Assembly (NCBI GenBank): GCA_002403375.1
Contig: DHHQ01000008.1
Coordinates: 89,233-153,232 of the forward strand
Length of the DNA: 64,000 nucleotides
Reading direction: 5' to 3'
Origin: Thiobacillus denitrificans
GTDB taxonomy: Bacteria > Pseudomonadota > Gammaproteobacteria > Burkholderiales > Thiobacillaceae
Made by a program: the position numbers and the translations under genes
Notes under the pieces: model-generated
Database searches by the model: none
What the model saw: only the letters and a program-made list of their open reading frames with translations
What the model was told of the DNA's origin: nothing
Shown: positions 1 to 7,691 of the stretch, piece by piece
How positions within the stretch are numbered: position 1 is the first letter of the stretch
Layout of the letters: every line of letters begins with the position of its first letter

Positions 1-25
1 TCGCCGAAGTCGAAACGCTGTTCCA
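1..25 (-). CDS. nifZ: NifZ, first 8 codons only
   Basis: A minus-strand start codon at 25-23 opens the frame MEQRFDFGE, which runs off the left edge. NifZ proteins commonly begin with a similar Met-x-x-Arg-Phe-x-(Phe/Tyr)-Gly sequence, and nifZ commonly follows nifW, which lies just upstream on the same strand. NifZ takes part in maturation of the P-cluster of the MoFe protein. The Shine-Dalgarno-like AGGA at 29-32 lies in the end of the inserted repeat element at 27-266. The call rests on eight residues plus context, so it is tentative. Confidence 0.5.
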
Positions 26-26
26 T

Positions 27-266
27 GATCCTAGAAACCGTAGTTGGACGTGCCCGATGGCGCGTCTGGAGGGGTGACTGCCGCGAAGCGACGCCGCTGC
101 GGGCCGGTGCCCGCAAGAAGGAGCGACAACGGCAGGCGCACGGCCAGGCGTGTCAGCGAGCGCGTAGCGAATGCACCCTGATGGGAAATCAAATCGAAGA
201 CAGAAAAAACGGTATGCATGCGGATCTCCTTACGACAACAAGCGGTCAACTGCGGTTTTTAGGATC
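27..266 (-). repeat. MITE-like element, copy 1 (about 240 bp)
   Basis: The ends are inverted repeats: GATCCTAGAAACCGTAGTTGG on the left and, read on the minus strand, GATCCTAAAAACCGCAGTTG on the right. The interior closely matches the element at 30471-30705 read in the same orientation relative to the nif genes. It fills the gap between the stop of nifW (4 bp away) and the start of nifZ (1 bp away). I see no clear target-site duplication. It encodes no transposase, so if mobile it would have to be moved in trans. An alternative is a conserved regulatory or intercistronic module. Confidence 0.8.
31..219 (-). CDS. 62-aa ORF carried by repeat element, copy 1
   Basis: The start codon at 219 is preceded by a good ribosome-binding site (AAGGAGAT, 6 nt upstream), and the stop lies inside the terminal repeat. 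Length (62 aa) and frame equal those of the ORF in the second copy (30472-30660). The C-terminal half is most alike, with RLPLSLLLAG in one and RLPLSLVVAG in the other, then FAAVTPPDAPS and FAAATRPDAPS, ending SNYGF or SNCSF. Conservation of frame and length across diverged copies argues that it is translated, or was until recently. No domain is recognised. Confidence 0.45.
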   Translation of the reverse strand: MHTVFSVFDLISHQGAFATRSLTRLAVRLPLSLLLAGTGPQRRRFAAVTPPDAPSGTSNYGF

Positions 267-270
267 ACAG

Positions 271-687
271 CTATCCGATCGCGACGGTCGAGCTGCCGCA
301 GGAGCCGCCGCTGCTGCTGCCGCAGCCGCAGCCCCCCGCCGCCGGGGCTGCGGGCGCGCCGGCCTTGCTCAGCGTGATCTCGGAAAGCGGCACGAAGCTC
401 GTCTGCGGCTCGTGCATGTGGAACACCTTGAACACCTTTTCGGTGAGCGCGTCGGACTTCACGAAGTCGTCGTAGGCCCGCCGCAGCAGGCGCGCATAGA
501 TCGCGCGGCGCTCGGCGTCGTCCTGCGGCATGCAGCCCGCCTTGCCGATGTAGTCGTGGAAGCGCTGCAGGATGTGCAGGCGGTTCACCTGCACGGTGCG
601 CGCATCGAAGGCGATGCCGAAGTAGTCGAGAAACTCCTCGGCGGCCGAGAGGTCTTCGAGCGCTTCGTCCAGGGTCAGGTCGTCCAT
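271..687 (-). CDS. nifW: NifW, nitrogenase stabilising/protective protein
   Basis: A 138-aa protein with the NifW hallmark VNRLHILQRFHDYI at residues 34-47. NifW binds the MoFe protein and is thought to help its maturation and protect it from oxygen. Family members are usually about 110 aa. This one has an extra Gly/Ser/Cys-rich tail (about residues 116-138) with cysteines at 120, 122 and 130, reminiscent of the Cys-x-Cys-Gly ends of A-type Fe-S carriers. The gene follows the TPR-like gene by 26 bp in the nifV-cysE-TPR-nifW-nifZ run. The repeat element abuts its stop codon. Confidence 0.9.
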   Translation of the reverse strand: MDDLTLDEALEDLSAAEEFLDYFGIAFDARTVQVNRLHILQRFHDYIGKAGCMPQDDAERRAIYARLLRRAYDDFVKSDALTEKVFKVFHMHEPQTSFVPLSEITLSKAGAPAAPAAGGCGCGSSSGGSCGSSTVAIG

Positions 688-713
688 GATGTTTCCTTTC
701 AGGCAGGTAGGGT

Positions 714-1229
714 TCAGGCAGCGGCTTCTTCGGACAGGGCGTTGCGGTACACGTCGAGCAGGAGCTTGCCGCCGAGGCGGTCGTGGCTGTCCAGCTCGAC
801 CAGCTTCTCCAGCATCGCCTCGCCGTCGGCCGCGCGACCGAGGCGCAGGTTGATGTAGCCGGCGGCCTTCAGCACCATCAGGTAGAAGCGCAGCAGGCCG
901 ATCGAGCGCATCGCCGCGTAGCCCAGGTGTTCGGGATGGAGCTGCCGCCATGCGGTGGGGAGATTCAGGCGTTCGGCTGCCGCCGCCAGCGTGCGGTCGG
1001 CGACGACCAGTGCGTCGTCGAGGCGATGCTGGTAGAAGTAGTAGCGGTACAGCGCGACCAGCACCACCAGTTGCCCCGGCGCGAGGAAGTAGGCGCGCAG
1101 CAGCAGGGCCTCGCTCTCGTCCGAGCCGTAGCCCGCGCCCGCTGCGGCGATCAGCCGTTCCACCTCGGGCGCGACGGGGTCGTCGAAGTAAAGCGCCGCC
1201 TGGTCGAAGTCCATCAGGTCCATGTTCAT
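714..1229 (-). CDS. nif-associated TPR-like protein A
   Basis: A 171-aa soluble helical protein. I chose the start at 1229 because its ATGA overlaps the cysE stop (translational coupling); an ATG two codons later has a better-spaced GGAAGG. The sequence has repeated helix-turn-helix pairs of TPR type (for example the stretch with LLRAYFLAPGQLVVLVALYRYY, and later FYLMVLKAAGYINLRLGR). It resembles the protein at 25331-25786 in length, in the Leu-Pro-x-x-Trp region and in the following repeat, so the two are probably paralogues. No enzymatic motif is visible. A scaffold or chaperone role in nitrogenase assembly is a guess from context. Confidence 0.7.
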   Translation of the reverse strand: MNMDLMDFDQAALYFDDPVAPEVERLIAAAGAGYGSDESEALLLRAYFLAPGQLVVLVALYRYYFYQHRLDDALVVADRTLAAAAERLNLPTAWRQLHPEHLGYAAMRSIGLLRFYLMVLKAAGYINLRLGRAADGEAMLEKLVELDSHDRLGGKLLLDVYRNALSEEAAA

Positions 1230-2008
1230 GCCTTCCGTATCGTGCGTGCCACCTCGGTGCCGCACAGGTCGTCGGTGTCACATGCATTGCAGACGCCGTC
1301 GACCGGCTCGCCGTGCTGGCGCAGCGTCGCTTCCAGCACCTCGATGCGCTCCATCAGGCAGGCGATCGCCTTGCCGACCGGGTCGGGAATCAGGTGGTGG
1401 TCGAGGTTGATTCCGAGCGCGTTGGCCGCGCCCTCGTCCTGGCGCAGCACGACGCGGCCGGGGATGCCGACGACGGTGCGATGCGCCGGGACGTCCTTCA
1501 CGACCACCGAGTTGGCGCCGACGCGGACGTGGTCGCCGAGCGAGATCGGCCCCAGCACCTTGGCGCCGGCACCGATCACCACGTTGTTTCCCAAAGTCGG
1601 GTGGCGCTTGCCGCGGTTCCAGCTGGTGCCGCCCAGCGTCACGCCGTGATACAGGGTGACGTCGTCGCCGATCTCGGCGGTCTCGCCGATCACCACGCCG
1701 GCGCCGTGGTCGATGAAGAAGCGGCGGCCGAGGGTCGCGCCGGGATGGATGTCGATGTTGGTCACCAGCCGCGCGAACCAGGAGAGCAGCCTTGCCGGGT
1801 AGCGCAGCCGCGCACGCCACAGGCGGTGTGCGATGCGCTGCAGCAGGATGGCGTGGACGCCGGGGTAGGTCGTCACGACCTCGAAGCGCGAGCGCGCCGC
1901 CGGGTCGCGCCGGAACACGCAGGCGACGTCCTCGGCCAGGAGCGCGAAGAGGCCGGGAGCTGCCGGTGAGGGGGGCGCGATATCCTCGTGATGCATGGCT
2001 TCGTCCAT
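1226..2008 (-). CDS. cysE: Serine O-acetyltransferase, nif-linked
   Basis: A 260-aa CysE: alpha-helical N-terminus, then left-handed beta-helix hexapeptide repeats including DIHPGATLG (from residue 86), the catalytic DHGAGVVIGE (100-109) and HGVTLGGTS (121-129). It acetylates L-serine with acetyl-CoA to feed cysteine synthesis, and so supplies sulfur to NifS. GAGGAG sits 6 nt before the chosen ATG at 2008; an upstream in-frame ATG at 2041 would overlap nifV. It sits 10 bp after nifV. The C-terminus carries extra cysteines (CNACDTDDLCG). Such nif-linked CysE copies are often thought to escape feedback control, but I cannot see that here. Confidence 0.92.
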   Translation of the reverse strand: MDEAMHHEDIAPPSPAAPGLFALLAEDVACVFRRDPAARSRFEVVTTYPGVHAILLQRIAHRLWRARLRYPARLLSWFARLVTNIDIHPGATLGRRFFIDHGAGVVIGETAEIGDDVTLYHGVTLGGTSWNRGKRHPTLGNNVVIGAGAKVLGPISLGDHVRVGANSVVVKDVPAHRTVVGIPGRVVLRQDEGAANALGINLDHHLIPDPVGKAIACLMERIEVLEATLRQHGEPVDGVCNACDTDDLCGTEVARTIRKA

Positions 2009-2018
2009 GTCCGTCTCC

Positions 2019-3164
2019 TCAATGCAGCGAGCCCGGCGCATGACGTCCGATCATGCGCTGGTACAGGAACAGCAGTTCGTGGTCGGCCGGCGAGCGCTTG
2101 GCGCGCTCGGCGAACACGCGGATGTCGGGCAGCAGCTCGCGCGCCTCGGCCGGGCTCAGCGTCAGCCCCATGCGCGCGTAGGCGGCGATGACGCCGTGCG
2201 AGCCGGAATGCTTGCCGACCACCAGCTTGTGGGACCGGCCGACCTCGCCGGGGTCGAAGCCCTGGTAGGTCGCCGGGTCCTTCAACAGGCCGTCGACGTG
2301 GATGCCGGACTCGTGGGTGAACACGCCGCCGCCGACCACGCTCTTCTGCCAGGCCACCGGTCGCCCCGACGCGTCGGCCACGGTGTCGGAGAGCACCGGG
2401 AACAGGCTGAGGTCGACGCCCGTATCGAAGCCATACAGCTTGGCGAGCCCCAGCGCGACCTCTTCCAGCGGCGCGTTGCCGGCGCGCTCGCCGAGCCCGT
2501 TGACCGTGGTGTTGACGTGCGTCGCGCCGGCGCGGCAGGCGGCCAGCGTGTTAGCGGTCGCGAGGCCGAGGTCGTCGTGCGCGTGCATCTCGATCTCGAG
2601 GTCGACCGTGCTGCGCAGGGTGGCGATCGCATCGGATACGCCGAACGGCTCCATCACCCCCAGCGTGTCGGCGAAGCGCAGCCGCCGCGCGCCGGCGTCC
2701 TGCGCGGCCTCGGCGACGCGCAGCAGGAATTCCTGGTCGGCGCGCGAGGCGTCCTCGCAGCCGACGATGACCTCCAGCCCGAGGTCGAGCGCGCGCGGCA
2801 CCATCTCGTGGATCGCGCGGAGCACCCAGGCGCGGTCCTTCTTCAGCTTGCGCGTGATGTGCAGGTCGGACACCGCGATCGACACGTCGATCAGCTGCAC
2901 CTTGAGATCGCGGCAGGCCTCGATGTCGGCCTCGCGCATGCGGCTCCACACCACCAGCTTCGAGTTCAGCTCGAGGTCCGCCAGCGCGCGGATGCTTTCG
3001 CGCTCTTCCGCGCCCATCGCGGGGATGCCCACCTCCAGCTCCGGCACGCCCATCGCGTCGAGGCGCCCGGCGATCGCGAGCTTCTCGTCCAGCGTGAAGG
3101 CGACGCCGGCGGTCTGCTCGCCGTCGCGCAGGGTGGTGTCGTCGATGGTGATGGTGCGGTTCAT
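2019..3164 (-). CDS. nifV: Homocitrate synthase NifV
   Basis: A 381-aa member of the DRE-TIM metallolyase family. It condenses acetyl-CoA with 2-oxoglutarate to give R-homocitrate, the organic ligand of FeMo-co. Motifs: DDTTLRDGEQ at residues 8-17, the metal-binding HAHDDLG at 194-200, GLGERAGNAPLEE at 223-235, and a HESGIHVDG motif further on. The length is typical of NifV, without the C-terminal regulatory domain of LeuA. An in-frame ATG at 3254 is rejected because it lies upstream of the sigma-54 promoter. It heads the operon nifV-cysE-TPR-nifW-nifZ. Confidence 0.95.
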   Translation of the reverse strand: MNRTITIDDTTLRDGEQTAGVAFTLDEKLAIAGRLDAMGVPELEVGIPAMGAEERESIRALADLELNSKLVVWSRMREADIEACRDLKVQLIDVSIAVSDLHITRKLKKDRAWVLRAIHEMVPRALDLGLEVIVGCEDASRADQEFLLRVAEAAQDAGARRLRFADTLGVMEPFGVSDAIATLRSTVDLEIEMHAHDDLGLATANTLAACRAGATHVNTTVNGLGERAGNAPLEEVALGLAKLYGFDTGVDLSLFPVLSDTVADASGRPVAWQKSVVGGGVFTHESGIHVDGLLKDPATYQGFDPGEVGRSHKLVVGKHSGSHGVIAAYARMGLTLSPAEARELLPDIRVFAERAKRSPADHELLFLYQRMIGRHAPGSLH

Positions 3165-3205
3165 GCTCGCTCGGAATCCGGTGGTTCGGCAGATGCCTGG
3201 ATATC

Positions 3206-3221
3206 TGCAAGCCGTATGCCA
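3206..3221 (-). promoter_or_regulatory. Sigma-54 promoter of nifV
   Basis: On the minus strand this reads TGGCATACGGCTTGCA, an excellent -24/-12 element (TGGCAY-N5-TTGCA), about 42 bp before the nifV start. Confidence 0.88.
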
Positions 3222-3314
3222 GACGGGCTGAAAACGTAGCCGTATGAATTGCAAGGCGAATTTGCCGGCAGCCCGGCTCGGTCCCGGTCGGCAATGGCAC
3301 GCCGAATCCGGCTT

Positions 3315-3330
3315 CGTCGGGTTTGCTACA
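3315..3330. promoter_or_regulatory. NifA upstream activator site, one mismatch
   Basis: The minus strand reads TGT-N10-ACG, one base off the palindrome TGT-N10-ACA. It lies about 95 bp upstream of the nifV -24/-12 element and contains the GTTTGC core shared by most other sites in this window. Confidence 0.6.
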
Positions 3331-3414
3331 AACGGGCCGATGCGCGCGCATCACGGCGGCAGCAGCATAGGCGGGTACTATCTGGCCTTCCCCACCGAGC
3401 AGAAGCCATACCGA

Positions 3415-4821
3415 ATGCAACAAGACGTCAAGGAAAAGCCCCGCTACGCCGTCGCCGCGGCGGTGCAACTGCCGGGCGTGAGCGACGTCGAGTTCGAGGC
3501 GTCGCTCACCGAGCTGCGCGAGCTCGCCAAGACACTGGGGGTCAAGGTCACCCGCACCTTCACGCAGAAGCGTGCCGGCTTCGACGCGACGGCGTATCTG
3601 GGCGTCGGCAAGCGGCAGGAGATACGCCGTTTCGTCAACGCCGAACGGGACCACGAAGCCGAGCCCGGCGGCGAGCCGCAGAACCCCCTGCATCGACTCT
3701 CGACGTTCGTCGAGGGACTGGAAGACGATGTCTCGCCCGACCCGATCGACTTCATCTTGGTCGACCACGAGATCTCCCCGTCGCAGGCGCGCAACCTCGA
3801 AAACGCCGTCGGCTGCGAGGTGATGGACCGCACCATGGTCATCCTCGAGATCTTCCACCGCAACGCGCGCTCGCCCGCCGCCCGCGCGCAGGTGGAGATC
3901 GCGCGCCTGGGCTACATGGCGCCGCGCCAGCGCGAGATGGCGAAGCTCGCCGGCCCGCAGGGGCGGCAGCGCAGCGGCGTCGGCGGGCGTGGCGCGGGCG
4001 AGTCGCACACCGAACTGGACAAGCGCAAGATCCGCGACCGCATCGCCGAACTGCAGCGGGAGATCGCCGCGATGGACGTCGAGCGCAAGACGCAGCGCGC
4101 GCGGCGGCAGGCGCACCAGGGGCTCGCCAGCGTGGCGCTGGTCGGCTACACCAACGCCGGAAAGTCCACCCTGATGCGCGCCCTCACCGGCAGCGAGGTG
4201 CTGGTCGCCAACAAGCTGTTCGCGACGCTCGACACCACCGTGCGCACGCTGTACCCCGAGAGCGTCCCGCGCGTGCTGGTCAGCGACACTGTCGGCTTCA
4301 TCAAGAACCTGCCGCACGGGCTGGTTGCGTCGTTCAAGTCCACGCTCGAAGAGGCGCTGGATGCGTCGCTGCTGCTCCACGTCGTCGACGCCAGCGATCC
4401 CGGCTTCGAACGGCAGATCGAAGCCACCGACGACGTCCTCAACGAGATCGGTGCGCAGGACCTGCCGCGCCTGCGCATTTTCAACAAGATCGACCACGTC
4501 GGCGACGCCGCGGCGCAAGCCGAATGCGAGGCCGCGCTGCGCGCCCGCTATCCCGGCTGCACCGTGATGAGCGCGCGCCGTCCTGACGACGTCGCGAAAC
4601 TGCACAAGGCGATCGTTGCGTTCTTCCAGCGGGATCTCGTCGAGGCCGAGCTTTTCGTTCCGTGGTCGGCGCAGCAGCTGCGCGGGGAAATCTTCGCGCG
4701 CTGCGAGGTGGTGGACGAGCGCGCCGACGAGGCGGGCGCGTTCTTCAGCGTACGCGGCGAGCAGGCGGCCCTCGACAGCCTGCGCGAGCAACTGGCCCAG
4801 GCGGCAGAAGCAAGACCCTGA
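3415..4821 (+). CDS. hflX: GTPase HflX
   Basis: A 468-aa HflX-family ribosome-associated GTPase. The N-terminal HflX domain (about 1-200) has the glycine-rich segment around 177-197, followed by a coiled coil and a G domain with P-loop GYTNAGKST (244-252), DTVGF (291-295) and NKID (357-360). HflX splits stalled or hibernating ribosomes under stress. I took the ATG at 3415; the frame is open from 3244 but that would overlap the regulatory region of nifV. It lies on the opposite strand between nifV and nifS and converges on nifS. A specific role in nitrogen fixation is not shown by the sequence. Confidence 0.9.
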   Translation: MQQDVKEKPRYAVAAAVQLPGVSDVEFEASLTELRELAKTLGVKVTRTFTQKRAGFDATAYLGVGKRQEIRRFVNAERDHEAEPGGEPQNPLHRLSTFVEGLEDDVSPDPIDFILVDHEISPSQARNLENAVGCEVMDRTMVILEIFHRNARSPAARAQVEIARLGYMAPRQREMAKLAGPQGRQRSGVGGRGAGESHTELDKRKIRDRIAELQREIAAMDVERKTQRARRQAHQGLASVALVGYTNAGKSTLMRALTGSEVLVANKLFATLDTTVRTLYPESVPRVLVSDTVGFIKNLPHGLVASFKSTLEEALDASLLLHVVDASDPGFERQIEATDDVLNEIGAQDLPRLRIFNKIDHVGDAAAQAECEAALRARYPGCTVMSARRPDDVAKLHKAIVAFFQRDLVEAELFVPWSAQQLRGEIFARCEVVDERADEAGAFFSVRGEQAALDSLREQLAQAAEARP

Positions 4822-4882
4822 CCGCCCGCGCGACGGCGAGCGGCCGGACGCGCGATCAGGCAGGGCCCGCCGCCCGGTGTGC

Positions 4883-6091
4883 TCAGGCGTATACCGGTGC
4901 GAAGTCCTTTTCCGGCTCGGCCGACGGCCCGTTCTCGCCCCAGTAGGGCGACAGCTTCCTGAGCTGCGCGACGATCTCCGGCACCACCTGGATGACGCGG
5001 TCGATTTCCTCCTCGGTCGTGTAGCGCGACAGCGAGAAGCGGGTGGTGCCGTGCGCGGCGGTGTAGGGAATGCCCATCGCGCGCATCACATGGCTGGGCT
5101 CGAGCGAGCCGGAGGTGCAGGCCGAGCCCGAGCTCGCGGCGATGCCGAACTTGTTCAAGAGCAGCAGGATCGCCTCGCCCTCGATGTACTCGAACGCGAT
5201 GTTGCTGGTATTGGGCAGGCGGTTCGTCACGTCGCCGGTGGCGAACGCATGCGGCACGCGCGCCAGGATGCCGGATTCGAGCTTGTCGCGCAGGCGGCGC
5301 ACCTCGGTGTTCTCGTGTTCCATCGCTTCCAGCGCCATTTCGCAGGCCTTGCCCAGCGCGACGATCGAGGCGGTGTTCTCGGTGCCGGCGCGGCGGCCGC
5401 GTTCCTGGTGGCCGCCGCGCAGGAGCGGGCGGAAGCGGGTGCCGCGTTTCAAATAGAGCACGCCGATGCCCTTGGGCGCGTGCAGCTTGTGGCCCGACAG
5501 CGACAGCATGTCGATCTTGCTGTTCTTCAGGTCGATCGGCACCTTGCCTACGGCCTGCACCGCGTCGGTGTGGAACATCACGCCGGCGGCGTTCGCGAGC
5601 TCGGCCATCTCCAGCACCGGGAAGAAGCTGCCGGTCTCGTTGTTGGCCCACATCGCCGACACCACTGCAACCTTGTCGGACAGCAGCCGCCTGTATTCGT
5701 CCAGGTCGACGCGGCCCTTGCCGTCGACCTTCAGGTAATGCGCGGTATAGCCTTCCTTCTCCAGCTGGCTGTAGAGGGAGAGGATCGCCGGGTGCTCCAG
5801 CACCGTGGTGATGATCTCGCGCCGCTCGGGATTGGCCTTGAGCGCGGAGAGGATCGCCGTGGAATCCGACTCGGTGCCGCACGAGGTGAAGATGATCTCC
5901 GACTCGTGCTCGGCGCCCAGCAGTTCCTGCACCTGCATGCGTGCCTTCTTCACCGCCAGCCCGACCTTGTTGCCGAAGCTGTGCAGCGAGGAGGGGTTGC
6001 CGAACTGCTCGGTGAAGTAGGGCAGCATGGCCTCCACCACCGCGGGGTCGACGCGGGTGGTGGCGTTGTTGTCGAGGTAGATGCCTTGCAT
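4883..6091 (-). CDS. nifS: Cysteine desulfurase NifS
   Basis: A 402-aa PLP enzyme that converts cysteine to alanine and passes the persulfide sulfur to NifU. The PLP lysine is K202 in SGHKLHAPKG and the catalytic cysteine is C325 in SGSACTSGS, in the short-loop class I (NifS/IscS) arrangement. It is third in the iscA-nifU-nifS operon, 52 bp after nifU. No internal promoter was noticed. The start at 6091 gives the canonical N-terminus with YLDNNATT. Confidence 0.96.
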   Translation of the reverse strand: MQGIYLDNNATTRVDPAVVEAMLPYFTEQFGNPSSLHSFGNKVGLAVKKARMQVQELLGAEHESEIIFTSCGTESDSTAILSALKANPERREIITTVLEHPAILSLYSQLEKEGYTAHYLKVDGKGRVDLDEYRRLLSDKVAVVSAMWANNETGSFFPVLEMAELANAAGVMFHTDAVQAVGKVPIDLKNSKIDMLSLSGHKLHAPKGIGVLYLKRGTRFRPLLRGGHQERGRRAGTENTASIVALGKACEMALEAMEHENTEVRRLRDKLESGILARVPHAFATGDVTNRLPNTSNIAFEYIEGEAILLLLNKFGIAASSGSACTSGSLEPSHVMRAMGIPYTAAHGTTRFSLSRYTTEEEIDRVIQVVPEIVAQLRKLSPYWGENGPSAEPEKDFAPVYA

Positions 6092-6143
6092 GGTTCGGCT
6101 CCTGATTGATCCCTGGGGTTTCCGCTTCCGCGTGCGGAAGCGG

Positions 6144-7040
6144 CTACGGCTGGCTGGTGGCGCGCGCGAGCGAACCGGCGCGGGTGGGGACGAGCTTGAC
6201 CAGCTCGCCCAGCTCTTCCATCAGCTTCGCCTGGATGCCCTGCAGCGTCAGCGCTTCCATCTGGCAGCCGGCGCAGGCGCCGGTCATGCTGACGTAGACG
6301 GTCTTGCCGTCGACGTCGACCAGCTCGATGTCGCCGTGGTCGCGCTGCAGCTGCGGGCGCACCGATTCCAGCACCGCCTCGATGCGGCGGATGCGCTCGA
6401 GGTTGGTGAGCTTGCCGGGCTTGGGCGCGTCCTTGCCGATCTTCACCGGCACCGCCTTGAAGGTCTCGCCGCGCTCTTCGAGCACCTTGGCGAGGATCTC
6501 CTCGATGCCCTCGTGGCACGACGCGCAGCCGCCGCCGGCCTTGGTGTAGTTGATCACGTCCTCGACGGTGGAGAGGTTGTTGGCGCGCACCGTGTCCTCG
6601 ATCATCACCGCGTCGATGGCGAAGCACTTGCAGATCAGCGCGCCTTCCTCGTGGTCGTCGCGCCATTCCTCGCCGCGATAGTTGGCGACCGCCGCCTGCA
6701 GCGCCTCGCGCCCCATCACCGAGCAGTGCATCTTTTCAGGCGGCAGGCCGTCCAGATAGTCGGCGATGTCCTGGTTGGAGACCTTCAGCGCCTCGTCGAG
6801 CTTGAGGCCCTTGATGATCTCGGTCAGCGCCGACGACGACGCGATCGCCGAGCCGCAGCCGAAGGTCTGGAAGTGCGCCTCCTGGATGACCTCCGTCTCG
6901 GGATCGACCTTCAGCATCAGGCGCAGCGCGTCGCCGCAGGAGATCGAGCCGACATCGCCGACCGCGTTGGCGTCAGGCAGTGGACCTGCGTTGCGCGGCT
7001 GGAAGAAGTGTTCCTTGACCTTGTCAGAGTAGTCCCACAT
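6144..7040 (-). CDS. nifU: Fe-S scaffold NifU (three domains)
   Basis: A 298-aa modular scaffold. The N-terminal IscU-like domain has C35, C62 and C106. The central [2Fe-2S] domain has C137, C139, C172 and C175. The C-terminal Nfu domain has C256-x-x-C259. All nine expected cysteines are present. It assembles [Fe-S] clusters from NifS-derived sulfur and hands them to nitrogenase and NifB. It follows iscA by 10 bp. Confidence 0.97.
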   Translation of the reverse strand: MWDYSDKVKEHFFQPRNAGPLPDANAVGDVGSISCGDALRLMLKVDPETEVIQEAHFQTFGCGSAIASSSALTEIIKGLKLDEALKVSNQDIADYLDGLPPEKMHCSVMGREALQAAVANYRGEEWRDDHEEGALICKCFAIDAVMIEDTVRANNLSTVEDVINYTKAGGGCASCHEGIEEILAKVLEERGETFKAVPVKIGKDAPKPGKLTNLERIRRIEAVLESVRPQLQRDHGDIELVDVDGKTVYVSMTGACAGCQMEALTLQGIQAKLMEELGELVKLVPTRAGSLARATSQP

Positions 7041-7050
7041 GGCTGTCTCC

Positions 7051-7374
7051 TCAGGCAGAGAACGAAGACCCGCACGCGCAGCTCGCGGTGGCGTTGGGGT
7101 TCTCGAACTTGAAGCCGGAGCCGTTCAGGCTGTCGACGAAATCGACCGTCACGCCTTCGAGCATCGGCGCGGAGAAGGGGTCGACCAGCAGCGTCACGCC
7201 GCCCACGTCGATCACCACGTCGTCGTCGGCCCTGGCCTCCTCGAGCCGCATGCCGTACTGGAAGCCGGAGCAGCCGCCGCCGGAGATCGCGATGCGCAGT
7301 CCCGCCACCGGCGTGTCGGAACCCTTGATGAATTTCTCTACGGCTGAGAGCGCGCTGGGGGTGAGGGTGAGCAT
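7051..7374 (-). CDS. iscA: A-type Fe-S carrier (IscA-nif)
   Basis: A 107-aa HesB/IscA-family protein with the three ligand cysteines C35 (GGGCSGFQYG), C99 and C101 (CACGSSF). It is the first gene behind the sigma-54 promoter at 7419-7434, with GGAGG just before the ATG. The frame is open upstream to 7680, but that would pass through the promoter, so the start at 7374 is firm. It probably shuttles [4Fe-4S] clusters from NifU. Confidence 0.94.
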   Translation of the reverse strand: MLTLTPSALSAVEKFIKGSDTPVAGLRIAISGGGCSGFQYGMRLEEARADDDVVIDVGGVTLLVDPFSAPMLEGVTVDFVDSLNGSGFKFENPNATASCACGSSFSA

Positions 7375-7418
7375 GGTTTGCCTCCTGGCAGGATGAAGGG
7401 GATACACATCCCGGATAT

Positions 7419-7434
7419 CGCAAGCCCCATGCCA
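7419..7434 (-). promoter_or_regulatory. Sigma-54 promoter of iscA-nifU-nifS
   Basis: The minus strand reads TGGCATGGGGCTTGCG, a good -24/-12 element 45 bp before the iscA start. Confidence 0.88.
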
Positions 7435-7528
7435 GCCCGGCAGCGGACACCAAGCGCTTGTTTTATCGGGCGAATGTCGCGGACGCGCGCCCAACCCCCG
7501 TGTGCGGAAACCCACCGGAAGGGGGGCT

Positions 7529-7544
7529 TGTAGGGTTTGCAACA
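7529..7544. promoter_or_regulatory. NifA binding site shared by two divergent promoters
   Basis: TGTAGGGTTTGCAACA is a perfect TGT-N10-ACA site. It lies about 95 bp from the iscA promoter (minus) and about 76 bp from the flavodoxin promoter (plus), both within the usual range for NifA acting through DNA looping. Confidence 0.88.
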
Positions 7545-7619
7545 AGGCGCCTGAACCGCGCCCGGGCAAAACCGCCCGGGAAATCAGCCTGTTGTCGGAT
7601 GCGTCCGAAACGTCCGTTC

Positions 7620-7635
7620 CGGCGCGCCGCTTGCT
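7620..7635 (+). promoter_or_regulatory. Sigma-54 promoter of the flavodoxin gene
   Basis: CGGCGCGCCGCTTGCT keeps the invariant GG-N10-GC spacing, with C for the first T of the -24 box. It lies 57 bp before the flavodoxin start. Confidence 0.72.
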
Positions 7636-7691
7636 AGGTGATGTACAGGCCTGCGCAGCGTGCGCCGGCATCCCTCGCAAAGGAGTCCACC

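Noticed and set aside
27..266. Target-site duplication around the MITE-like element
   Set aside because: Flanks of both copies were compared and no convincing matching direct repeat was seen; the GATC at copy 1 is part of the inverted repeat and absent in copy 2.
3230..3414. Sigma-54 promoter reading toward hflX
   Set aside because: No GG-N10-GC match of quality was found; TGGCAC near 3295 lacks the -12 half at the right distance.
4822..4882. Terminator between convergent hflX and nifS
   Set aside because: The spacer is GC-rich without a clear stem plus T-run in either direction.
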